DNA from: JBBDWJ01 sp963824095
GTDB taxonomy: Bacteria; Acidobacteriota; Terriglobia; Bryobacterales; UBA6623
Reading direction: 5' to 3'
Assembly: GCA_963824095.1 (NCBI GenBank)
Contig: CAWGNS010000008.1
Coordinates: 124,001 to 188,000 of the forward strand
DNA: 64,000 nt
Made by a program: the position numbers and the translations under genes. The stretch's first letter is position 1. Every line of letters begins with the position of its first letter. Shown here in pieces: positions 56,696 through 64,000 of the stretch. The notes under the pieces were generated by a model. The model was not told where the DNA came from and made no database searches. It saw only the letters and a program-made list of their open reading frames with translations.

Positions 56696-58672
56696 ATGAC
56701 CAGACGCGCTCTGCTTTACCTGCCGGCTCTCGCGGTGTTCTCGCCCCACTTGCGCGGCCAATACCTGCGGCCGTCGCAGTCGCCGCCCGACAGCCAGTTC
56801 CCTCCCTCGTCCGAGCAGGCCGCCGAGATGCGCCGCAAGCTGGCGGAGTTGGAGGAGCGCCTGTCCGCGCTGCGCGGCAAGAACGCGCCCGAAGAGTCGC
56901 TGGTCGAGGTGGAGATCTTCCACAAAGCCGCCGTCTGGATCGGGCGGCAAGCCGAGTATTTCTACAAGGACTCGGCGGGGAAGACGCTGGCGCTGCTCGA
57001 CGCCGGGTTGGCGCGCGCCGCCGAGCTCGAGGCGGGAAAGCCTTCCTGGCCGGCGGCCACTGGCCTCGTGATGCGCGCTTACCGCTCGCGCGTAGACGGC
57101 AGCGCGCAGCCTTACCTGGCGCACGTGCCCGCTTCTTACGATGCTGGCCGGCCGGGGCGCATGGACGTGGTGCTGCACGGCACCAACCGCGGCATGGGCG
57201 AAGTGCAGTTTCTGTCGCGCAAGCCCTCGCAAGGCGGCCACGACGGTCCCGCGCCCGACGACTATCTGCGCATCGAGGTTCTGGGACGCACCAACAACGC
57301 CTACCGCTGGGCGGGGGAAAGCGATGTTTTTGAAGCGGTCGAAGCCGCCCGGCGCGCCTACGCCGTCGACGAAAACCGCATCGTGCTGCGCGGCTTTTCG
57401 ATGGGCGGCGCCGGAGCCTGGCATCTCGGGCTGCACCATCCCGATCACTGGGCGGCCGTGGAGGCCGGCGCAGGCTTTACAGAAACCATTCACTACGCCG
57501 GCATGCCCAACCTGCCCGCCTATCAGTTGAAGACGCTGCACATCTACGACTCGCGCGACTACGCGCTCAACGTGTTCGAGCTTCCGACCGTCGGCTATGG
57601 CGGCGAGATCGACCCGCAGCTCGCCGCGTCGACCAATATCCGCGAACAGCTTGTCCGAGAGGGCTTTTCGTTCCAGCCCGACGCCCTGAATTTCACCACA
57701 ACGCAGTTGCCGGTGGTGTTTCTGGTGGGGCCTAAAACGCCGCATCGGTTCGAGACCGAAAGCAAGAAGCGCTCCGACGCGTTCCTCGATGCGGCGGTGA
57801 AGAAAGGACGCAGCGCGCCCGATCATATCCGCTTCGTCACCTACACCACGCGCTACGACCGCTGCTTCTGGGTCCGCGTGGACGGCCTCGAACAGCACTA
57901 CGAGCGCGCCGAGATCGATGCCCGTCGCTCGGACCACGGCGCGGCGGTTGAAGTTCAAACCAAAAACGTCGCCGTGCTCGTGCTGGCGACGCCCGAAGCG
58001 CGCCGGATCACCCTGGACGGCCAGAGTTTTCAATCCGCCGGCAAGCCCGAGCTGCGTTTTCAAAAGCGCGACGGAAAGTGGCAGGAAGGCGACGACGGCG
58101 CGCTGCGCAAGCGCCACGGCCTGCAAGGGCCGATCGACGACGCGTTTCTCGAATCGTTCCTCTGCGTGCGCCCCACGCGGCGCGCCGCCAACGATATCGC
58201 GGGTCGCTACGCCGAGGAGACGCTCGGCGTTTTCAGCCACGACTACGCCCGCTACTTTCGCGGAGACGTGCGCGTCAAAGACGACACCGAAGTGACCGAC
58301 GGCGACATCGCCGCCCACCATCTGATTCTGTTCGGCGATCCGGAAAGCAACCAGGTACTGCGGCGCGTTCTCGACAAGCTGCCGCTGGAATGGAACGCCC
58401 GCAAGCTTTCGCTCGGCGGCAATAGCTACGACGCCGCCAGCCACACCGTGGCGATGATCTACCCCAACCCGCTCGACCCGCGGCGCTACGTGGTGCTCAA
58501 CACCGGGCACTCGTTCCACGAGAACGAGCTGACCGAGACGAACTCGACCCTGTTCCCGCGGTTTGGAGACTACGCCGTGCTGCGCCTGCGGCAGCCGATC
58601 GACCGGGCCGTGGAAAGCGAGGTTGTGACCGCGGGCTATTTTGACGAGAATTGGAGCCTGCCCCCGGGTTGA
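56696..58672 (+). CDS. Secreted alpha/beta hydrolase (prolyl oligopeptidase-like)
   Basis: The protein has 658 residues. ATG 56696 has AAGGAG close upstream and begins a signal-like start (MTRRALLYLPALAVFSPHLRG). A coiled helix (AAEMRRKLAELEERLSALRG) precedes the hydrolase domain with MDVVLHGTNRGMGE and the nucleophile elbow GFSMGG in NRIVLRGFSMGGAGAWHLGL. A beta-rich region with VRVDGLEQHYERAEI and an SGNH- or jelly-roll-like ending follow. The family resembles large peptidase S9-like proteins of acidobacteria and planctomycetes. The gene ends 17 bp before the diheme cytochrome gene, so all three plus-strand genes from here may be one operon. Confidence 0.85.
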   Translation: MTRRALLYLPALAVFSPHLRGQYLRPSQSPPDSQFPPSSEQAAEMRRKLAELEERLSALRGKNAPEESLVEVEIFHKAAVWIGRQAEYFYKDSAGKTLALLDAGLARAAELEAGKPSWPAATGLVMRAYRSRVDGSAQPYLAHVPASYDAGRPGRMDVVLHGTNRGMGEVQFLSRKPSQGGHDGPAPDDYLRIEVLGRTNNAYRWAGESDVFEAVEAARRAYAVDENRIVLRGFSMGGAGAWHLGLHHPDHWAAVEAGAGFTETIHYAGMPNLPAYQLKTLHIYDSRDYALNVFELPTVGYGGEIDPQLAASTNIREQLVREGFSFQPDALNFTTTQLPVVFLVGPKTPHRFETESKKRSDAFLDAAVKKGRSAPDHIRFVTYTTRYDRCFWVRVDGLEQHYERAEIDARRSDHGAAVEVQTKNVAVLVLATPEARRITLDGQSFQSAGKPELRFQKRDGKWQEGDDGALRKRHGLQGPIDDAFLESFLCVRPTRRAANDIAGRYAEETLGVFSHDYARYFRGDVRVKDDTEVTDGDIAAHHLILFGDPESNQVLRRVLDKLPLEWNARKLSLGGNSYDAASHTVAMIYPNPLDPRRYVVLNTGHSFHENELTETNSTLFPRFGDYAVLRLRQPIDRAVESEVVTAGYFDENWSLPPG

Positions 58673-58689
58673 GCGAAGGCCTGGAACGA

Positions 58690-59544
58690 ATGCCGCGAGC
58701 CGTGCCCAGAATGCTGCTGCTGCTCGCCGCGGCCGTGGCCGCGACGTGGACCGCGAACGTAACTGCGCCGCGCGCTCTGGCGCAGCACAACGACGAGCCC
58801 ATCTCCACCGGCGGCACATCCAACCCGTTTCGCAACGATCCCCAAGCCATCGTCGCCGGTGCGGAATTGTTCCGCGTTCACTGCTCGGCATGCCATGGCG
58901 AGCGCGGCGAAGGCGGCAGCGCTCCGGCGCTGGCCGAAGGCATCTACGGTATCGGCAACCGCGACGAAGACCTGCGCCAGGTCGTGATGTGGGGCCGCAA
59001 CGTGATGCGCGGGTTCCGCAACATTCTGCCGCCCGACAGCATTTGGCAGGTGGTGGCTTACGTGCGCTCGCTCTCCGAGAACAAGCTCGATAGCACGCAA
59101 GGAGCGAACGCTGTCGCGGGCGATGCGGCGGCGGGCGAAAAGATCTTTTGGGGCAAAGGCGGCTGCGGCCAATGCCACCGCGTGGGAGTCCACGGCTCGT
59201 ACGCCGGCCCGAACCTCAGCGTCATCGGAACCCGCCGCGGCGCTGCCTACCTACGCGAGTCGCTGCTTGACCCCAACGCCAGCGTGCCGCCCGGTTACGC
59301 GCAGGTGCGCGTCGTCACCGCCGACGGCCAGACCGTCCAGGGCATTCGCCGCCGCTCCGACAATTTCTCGGTGCAGTTTTTTGACATGCAGGGTGCTTAT
59401 CATTCCTACCTGCGCGACGCAGTCCGCGAAATTACCGAATCGGAAAAATCGTTGATGCCGGCCTACGGCGACGTGTTGAGCAAGGCCGAGCTGAACGATC
59501 TGGTCGCCTACCTGTCGATGCTGGGAAGGGACAAGAGGCCATGA
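58690..59544 (+). CDS. Diheme cytochrome c, periplasmic
   Basis: The protein has 284 residues with a signal peptide (MPRAVPRMLLLLAAAVAATW, ending near ALAQ). Two cytochrome c domains are present: haem sites CSACH (65-69) and CGQCH (159-163). The second domain carries extra elements (ADGQTVQGIRRRSDNFSVQF) also found in the cytochrome tails of the giant lipoproteins at 1444 and 5374. Methionines that could be axial ligands occur in each domain (such as SLMPAYGD). The stop codon overlaps the ATG of the PQQ dehydrogenase gene (ATGA), so the cytochrome is very likely its electron acceptor. Confidence 0.93.
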   Translation: MPRAVPRMLLLLAAAVAATWTANVTAPRALAQHNDEPISTGGTSNPFRNDPQAIVAGAELFRVHCSACHGERGEGGSAPALAEGIYGIGNRDEDLRQVVMWGRNVMRGFRNILPPDSIWQVVAYVRSLSENKLDSTQGANAVAGDAAAGEKIFWGKGGCGQCHRVGVHGSYAGPNLSVIGTRRGAAYLRESLLDPNASVPPGYAQVRVVTADGQTVQGIRRRSDNFSVQFFDMQGAYHSYLRDAVREITESEKSLMPAYGDVLSKAELNDLVAYLSMLGRDKRP

Positions 59545-61097
59545 GAACTCTGCCGCTGCTGTTCGCCTGCTGCCTGCTCGCGTTGCAGGGTCTCTCCGCC
59601 GGCGACACCACATGGACCAGCTATGGCGGCGGACACAATTCCTGGCGCTACAGCGAACTCGCCGACATTAACACCGCGAACGTCGCCCGACTGACGCCAC
59701 AGTGGATCTTTCAGACCAACTCGACGCGGCTGCAGACCGTTCCGCTGGTGTTCGACGGCATGATGTTTGCCACCGGCTCGTCGAACGAGGCTTTCGCGAT
59801 CGACCTGCTCACCGGCCAGCAGATCTGGCGCTACAGCAAAGCGCTGCCGGCGGGCACGATCGGTTGTTGCGGCACTCCCAATCGCGGCTTCGCGGTGAGC
59901 GGCGAGCGTCTTTTCAAGGTCAACTACGAGGGTACCCTGGTTGCGCTCGACGCCAAGAGCGGCGCGCAGCTTTGGGAAACCGAGGTCGCCGATTTTCGCA
60001 AAGGCTACAGCCTCACGGTCGCGCCGCAGGTGGTGAAGGACATGGTGCTGGTCGGAAACGCCGGCGCCGAGTTCGGCACGCGCGGTTTCGTCGATGCCTA
60101 TAGCGCCGCGACCGGCGAGCGGCTGTGGCGCTTCTACACGACGCCGGGGCCGGAAGATCCCAAGGCGATGGCGACCTGGAGCGGCGACTCCTGGAAGCGC
60201 GGCGGCGGCTCCGCCTGGGTGACCGGGTCGTACGATCCGGAGTTGAACACGGTCTACTGGGGGACCGCGAACCCCGGGCCCGACATGGCCGGCGAGCTGC
60301 GCGAGGGCGACAACCTGTATACGTGCAGCGTCGTCGCGCTCGACGCCGACAGCGGCAAGCTCAAGTGGCATTACCAGTTCACGCCGCACGACGTGCACGA
60401 CTACGATGCCGCCGAGGATTTGCCGCTGGTCGATCTCGAGATCGGCGGCCGCAAGGTCAAAGCGGTCATCCAGGCCAACCGCAACGGCCAGTTTTACGCG
60501 CTGGACCGCACCAACGGTGAGTTGCTCGTCGCCAAACCCTACACGACGGTGACTTGGATGACCGGCATGGACGACCACGGCCGCCCGATCGTCGCGCCGC
60601 ACCTGGAGCCCACCGAAGAGGGCAACATCGCCTGCCCCGGCCTGCCCGGCGGGCACAACTGGTGGCCCACGACCTACAGCCCCGCCGCCGGCCTCTATTT
60701 CTTCAGCTCGCGCGACGGCTGCCAGGTCTTTCGCCGCCGACTTGCCGACTTCGTCGAGGGCCAGTGGTTCCAGTTGGGCAACGCGCGCGATATTCCCGAC
60801 CAAACGGCCAAGGGATCGACGATCGCCGTCGACCCGGCGACCGGCGAGGTCAAATGGCGCTTCGAGATGGACGAACCGCCGGTGGGAGGCTTTCTCTCGA
60901 CGGCCGGCAATCTTTTGTTTGTCGGCGATCGCGACGGCTACTTCATCGCCTTCGAGGCTAAGACAGGCAAAGTGCTCTGGAAGTTCCAGACCGGCGGGCA
61001 GTCGATTACCGCCGGCGCGGTGACGTACCGATTCCAGGGCAAGCAGTATGTCGCCGTGGCGGCCGGCGGCAGCATCGTGGCGTTCGCGCTGCCGTAG
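59541..61097 (+). CDS. PQQ-dependent dehydrogenase without its own haem
   Basis: The protein has 518 residues with a signal peptide (MRTLPLLFACCLLALQGLSAG). It is an eight-bladed propeller of the methanol/ethanol dehydrogenase family: the vicinal cysteines IGCCGTPNRG, WRYSELADINTANVARL at the start, DADSGKLKWHYQFTPHDVHDYD (active-site region) and repeated tryptophan-docking blades (TGQQIWRYS, KTGKVLWKFQTG). It lacks a C-terminal cytochrome domain; the overlapping upstream gene supplies a separate diheme cytochrome. The alcohol or sugar substrate cannot be told from sequence. Two inverted family A repeats follow. Confidence 0.93.
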   Translation: MRTLPLLFACCLLALQGLSAGDTTWTSYGGGHNSWRYSELADINTANVARLTPQWIFQTNSTRLQTVPLVFDGMMFATGSSNEAFAIDLLTGQQIWRYSKALPAGTIGCCGTPNRGFAVSGERLFKVNYEGTLVALDAKSGAQLWETEVADFRKGYSLTVAPQVVKDMVLVGNAGAEFGTRGFVDAYSAATGERLWRFYTTPGPEDPKAMATWSGDSWKRGGGSAWVTGSYDPELNTVYWGTANPGPDMAGELREGDNLYTCSVVALDADSGKLKWHYQFTPHDVHDYDAAEDLPLVDLEIGGRKVKAVIQANRNGQFYALDRTNGELLVAKPYTTVTWMTGMDDHGRPIVAPHLEPTEEGNIACPGLPGGHNWWPTTYSPAAGLYFFSSRDGCQVFRRRLADFVEGQWFQLGNARDIPDQTAKGSTIAVDPATGEVKWRFEMDEPPVGGFLSTAGNLLFVGDRDGYFIAFEAKTGKVLWKFQTGGQSITAGAVTYRFQGKQYVAVAAGGSIVAFALP

Positions 61098-61139
61098 GCA
61101 TCGCGGCTGTCGCCTGCCAGCTTCGGTTGACGCTTTGTG

Positions 61140-61284
61140 GCGCAGGCCTCCGGCCGGCCGCGTCGGCTTGCACGCCGACGTTGGTTTGCGGCCAGCCTTG
61201 GTTTGCCACGCCGGGAGCATTCGCCCGCGGGGAAGACCGGAACGTCGGCCACAGGCCGACGCCGCCGGCCGGAGGCCCGCGCCA
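61140..61284. repeat. Inverted pair of hairpin repeats, family A type
   Basis: GCGCAGGCCTCCGGCCGGC near 61140-61158 and its near-exact reverse complement at 61264-61284 frame a further internal inverted pair (CGTCGGC...GCCGAC). The pair sits between the PQQ dehydrogenase and MBL genes. Confidence 0.75.
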
Positions 61285-61310
61285 CTTTCCGTGAACCTCG
61301 AGACCTCTGA

Positions 61311-61316
61311 TATAGT
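61311..61316 (+). promoter_or_regulatory. Candidate -10 box of a leaderless promoter for the MBL-fold gene
   Basis: TATAGT ends 8 nt before ATG 61325, with no Shine-Dalgarno between. Confidence 0.45.
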
Positions 61317-61324
61317 GTCTCGTC

Positions 61325-62182
61325 ATGAGCCGCTCACTTCTGATACGGGTTCCTACCACTCTTGTGTTCCTGCTGATTTGCTGGGTCGCCTATACCCAGA
61401 GCAGTCCACCTCCGGAATTGACCATCGACAAGGTCAAGACCGATCTCTACGCCATCGTCGGCGATGGCGGCAACGTTGCCGTATACGTCACCGGCGACGG
61501 CGTGATCCTGGTCGACGATAAATTCGAGCGCGATTTCGAGCCGATCCTGGCGAAAGTCAAAAGCGTAACCGACCAGCCGGTGAAATATATCTTCAGCACG
61601 CATCATCACGGCGACCATAGCGGCGGCAACGTCAAATTCGTCCCGATGGTCCAGATCATCTCAACCGCGAACGCTCGCAAGAACATCGTCGAGCACAAAC
61701 AGTCGAACGCACCGGCGAATATTACCCCGGCACAGATCGTGTTCACCGACCAAAGCTCGGTATTTCTGGGCGGTAAGGAAGTGCGCGCGATGTATTTCGG
61801 GCGCGGCCACACCAACGGCGATGCGGTGATCTATTTCCCGGCGCTGCGGACGATCCACACCGGCGACCTGATGGCCGGCTCGACGCCGCTAATCGATTAC
61901 CCGGGCGGCGGCAGCCTCGCCGATTGGACCAAGACGCTTGACCAGGCTTTGCAGCTCGACTTCGACACCGTGATTCCGGGCCACGGCGACGTCACCGACA
62001 AAGCCGGCCTGCTCGCCTACCGCAACAACGTCGAGAAGCTGCGCAACCGCGCCGCGGGGCTGATTCGCGAAGGCAAGAGCCAGGAAGAAGTCGGCAAGGT
62101 CATGATCGCCGAGTTCGGCTGGGCCGCCACGGGCCTGCAGATGCAGTGGAGCCTGCCGGGGATGATGACGGAACTGCGGTAA
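61325..62182 (+). CDS. Secreted MBL-fold metallohydrolase
   Basis: The protein has 285 residues with a signal peptide (MSRSLLIRVPTTLVFLLICW). The zinc site motif HHHGDHSGG starts at residue 93 (His95, Asp97 and His98 follow the HxHxDH pattern). Further ligands are GRGHTNGDAVIYFP, HTGDLMAG and VIPGHGDVTDK. The family covers quinoprotein relay proteins and lactone or cyclic compound hydrolases. Related proteins are found beside PQQ dehydrogenases, as here on both sides, so a role in detoxifying or opening an oxidation product (for example a lactone) is possible. Confidence 0.92.
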   Translation: MSRSLLIRVPTTLVFLLICWVAYTQSSPPPELTIDKVKTDLYAIVGDGGNVAVYVTGDGVILVDDKFERDFEPILAKVKSVTDQPVKYIFSTHHHGDHSGGNVKFVPMVQIISTANARKNIVEHKQSNAPANITPAQIVFTDQSSVFLGGKEVRAMYFGRGHTNGDAVIYFPALRTIHTGDLMAGSTPLIDYPGGGSLADWTKTLDQALQLDFDTVIPGHGDVTDKAGLLAYRNNVEKLRNRAAGLIREGKSQEEVGKVMIAEFGWAATGLQMQWSLPGMMTELR

Positions 62183-62195
62183 GCGCGAGCTGCGC

Positions 62196-64000
62196 TTAGA
62201 GGTGGTCGCGCGACATCACGAAGGCGTGGATTTGCCAGATCTGCTCGTTGGTGAGCAGCGTCCCGAATGCCGGCATGGCCGTGCCGGGGCGCCCCTGGAT
62301 CACGGTATCGCGAAAGCGCTCGGCGGGCAGCGGGCTGCGGAACACGTTCGGGCCGCTGCCGCCGCTCGACTTGTGGCAGCCCACGCAACGCGCGCGGTAC
62401 GCCTCTTCGCCGCTGGCGATCGCCGCGGCCTGCCCGAGTAAAGGATTCCCTGCGGGCGCCGCGCCGCCGGCAGCTTGCGCCGGCGAGGCCGTGTTGGCAG
62501 CCTGGGACGCTGAGCTTGCGGCGGTCGGCTGCAGCGGCGGGCCCTCTCCCGGGATCGGCTCGCCCCCTTCGGTCGGCGGAAATCCGTAGCCGGGAAGCAC
62601 ACGCCCTCCGAGAGTATGGCCCGGCTCGCCGACGCGCGGCAGCGCACCCTTCAGCGTGGTCAGGTTGGTTCCTTCAGGTACCCGCGCGGGGCCGCCGCCA
62701 TCCAGGGCAAACACCCACAGGTTCCCCGCCTTGGGCTCGGTGTAATAGAACGTGATGTCGCCGCCGATGCCGCCCGAGGGCACCGCCAGGTACTGCGTGC
62801 CGTCTAATTCGTAAGTAATCGGGCTGCCGATAATCCCCGAGCCGGTCTGAAATTGCCACAGTAATGTTCCCGTACGCGCGTCAAAAGCCATGAAGTATCC
62901 GCGCATGTCGCCGGTAAAAACCAGCCCGCTCGAGGTCGCCACCGAGCCCGCCCAGAACGGCGCGGGGCTCACCGCCCGCCACAACACCTTGCGATTCACG
63001 ACGTCGAACGCCACGAAATTCCCGGGGTGATCGCTGGTCATGTATTGCTGATAGTCGGCGCCGAGGTACCACTCGCCGTTCTTGGGCGGCTGGAACTTGC
63101 CTTCCTCCCACATCTTGTAGCCCATCGCCCATTGGTTGGACATGAAATACAACGTGCCAAGCTCGGGGTTGTACGATAACGGCTGCCAGTCGATGGCCCC
63201 TTCGAGGCTGGGAATGATCGGGCCGACCTCGGGACCACCCGACTTGCCGATCATCTCGGGGTTCACCTTCGGGCGGCCCGTCTGGGGATCGAGCCCGAAG
63301 GCCCAGTTGATCCCCGGCACGATCGGGACGCCGTAGAGAAATTTGCCGTTGGTGCGGTCGAGGGCATAGAAGAAGCCGTTCTTGTCGTGGTGGAACAGCG
63401 CCTTCACCGGACCCTCGCCCAGGTTGACGTCGGCGAGCAGCGGCGTGCTGACGGCGTCGAAATCCCAGCAATCGCCGGGCGTATATTGATAGCCCCACAC
63501 GATCTTGCCGCTGTCGGCGTTGAGCGCCAGGGTCGACGCGGTCCACTGGTTGTCGCCTTTACGGATGTTGCAGTTCCAGGGCGCGGCGTTGCCGGTGTTC
63601 CAGTAGACGAGGTTCAGATCCGGGTCGTAGACGCCGGTGGTCCAGGTCGAGCCGCCACCATTTTTCCAGGTATCGCCGGGCCAGGTTTCATTGCCCGGCT
63701 CGCCGGGACCGGGGATGACGTACGCGGTCCAGCGCAGCGCGCCGGTTTTCACATCGAACGCCTTGACGAAGGCGCGAATGCCGAATTCGCCGCCGGCCAC
63801 GCCGGTGAGCACCATGTCTTTGACCACCAGCGGCGCGCCGGTAATGCTATAGCCCTGCCGCCAGTCGACGACCTGACTCTCCCAGGCAACCTCGCCGGTC
63901 TCCTTGTGTAGCGCCACCAGCCGCGCGTCCATCGTGCCGACGAATACAAGGTCGCCCCACAACGCCACGCCGCGGTTGATCGCGCCGCAACAGTAGACGC
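62196..64000 (-). CDS. PQQ-dependent dehydrogenase with fused C-terminal cytochrome c (5' truncated by window)
   Basis: At least 600 residues are visible; the N-terminus lies beyond the window end. The first visible codons read VYCCGAINRGVALWGD, including the vicinal cysteines of PQQ alcohol dehydrogenases. Propeller blades (KTGALRWTAYVIPGP, SGKIVWGYQYTPGDCWDFD, TGTLLWQFQTGSGIIG) follow. A linker rich in Ala and Gly leads to a cytochrome c domain with CVGCH near the end and PGTAMPAFGTLLTNEQIW, giving a quinohemoprotein dehydrogenase. It converges on the MBL gene with only 13 bp between stops. It differs from the gene at 59541, which uses a separate cytochrome. Confidence 0.93.
   Translation of the reverse strand, partial: VYCCGAINRGVALWGDLVFVGTMDARLVALHKETGEVAWESQVVDWRQGYSITGAPLVVKDMVLTGVAGGEFGIRAFVKAFDVKTGALRWTAYVIPGPGEPGNETWPGDTWKNGGGSTWTTGVYDPDLNLVYWNTGNAAPWNCNIRKGDNQWTASTLALNADSGKIVWGYQYTPGDCWDFDAVSTPLLADVNLGEGPVKALFHHDKNGFFYALDRTNGKFLYGVPIVPGINWAFGLDPQTGRPKVNPEMIGKSGGPEVGPIIPSLEGAIDWQPLSYNPELGTLYFMSNQWAMGYKMWEEGKFQPPKNGEWYLGADYQQYMTSDHPGNFVAFDVVNRKVLWRAVSPAPFWAGSVATSSGLVFTGDMRGYFMAFDARTGTLLWQFQTGSGIIGSPITYELDGTQYLAVPSGGIGGDITFYYTEPKAGNLWVFALDGGGPARVPEGTNLTTLKGALPRVGEPGHTLGGRVLPGYGFPPTEGGEPIPGEGPPLQPTAASSASQAANTASPAQAAGGAAPAGNPLLGQAAAIASGEEAYRARCVGCHKSSGGSGPNVFRSPLPAERFRDTVIQGRPGTAMPAFGTLLTNEQIWQIHAFVMSRDHL

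Noticed and set aside
56552..58891. A 779-codon open frame on the minus strand
   Set aside because: Antisense of the secreted hydrolase gene, which has signal peptide and GFSMGG motif.
8701..61284. CRISPR array
   Set aside because: The repeats are dispersed singly or in inverted pairs over the window, with no regular spacers and no cas genes.

Overview
The window is about 64 kb of GC-rich bacterial DNA. Its gene families point to an acidobacterium, most likely of the Solibacter/Bryobacter type. The evidence is a PadR regulator next to a very large duplicated FtsX/MacB-type permease (the 'ADOP' family), Oar-like TonB receptors with an N-terminal carboxypeptidase-regulatory domain, DUF1080 proteins, beta-propeller/HEAT/cytochrome c proteins, DUF4091, and many Tat-type signals on sugar-metabolism enzymes. 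The assignment comes from family content only; there is no rRNA in the window.

Layout. 1-8.4 kb (+): the end of a TonB receptor, then an exported operon of two giant lipoprotein cytochromes flanking a DUF1080 hydrolase. 8.5-11.4 kb (-): tRNA-Arg(CCG) and a large secreted protein with an HEXXH motif. 11.9-17.5 kb (+): a sensorless sigma-54 activator, a PilZ protein with a nuclease-like N-terminus, and PadR plus ADOP permease. 17.8-20.7 kb: an oxidoreductase (-) and an XdhC/MocA-like pair (+). 20.9-24.6 kb (-): ECF sigma factor, membrane anti-sigma factor and two HEAT-repeat exported proteins. 24.8-28.6 kb: hpt (-), a sialidase-like protein (+) and a PAS histidine kinase (+). 28.7-42.2 kb (mostly -): a carbohydrate/peptide block with a Gfo/Idh oxidoreductase, two M28 peptidases, a DUF4091 protein, a tandem alpha/beta hydrolase (+), DUF1080, a TIM-barrel isomerase and a ROK regulator. 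42.5-49.9 kb (+): a broken TonB receptor, a TPR protein and a sulfatase-like lipoprotein. 50-55.5 kb: an esterase and an amidohydrolase (-), then a TIM-barrel protein (+). 56-64 kb: a small unknown gene, a secreted hydrolase, diheme cytochrome c plus PQQ dehydrogenase, an MBL hydrolase (all +), and a convergent PQQ dehydrogenase-cytochrome fusion (-).

Taken together, the genes suggest a heterotroph that imports oligomers through TonB receptors, oxidises and cleaves sugars in the periplasm, and passes electrons to c-type cytochromes.

Three things stand out beyond ordinary annotation. (1) At least four families of short dispersed hairpin repeats lie between genes, often as inverted pairs; their stems vary while pairing is kept. 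(2) Seven loci carry single-base frameshifts, almost all net +1 and seven of them in one receptor gene. This looks more like consensus insertion errors, or a young pseudogene, than biology. (3) Several genes have a -10-like hexamer 6-9 nt before the start codon and no Shine-Dalgarno, suggesting leaderless transcripts.
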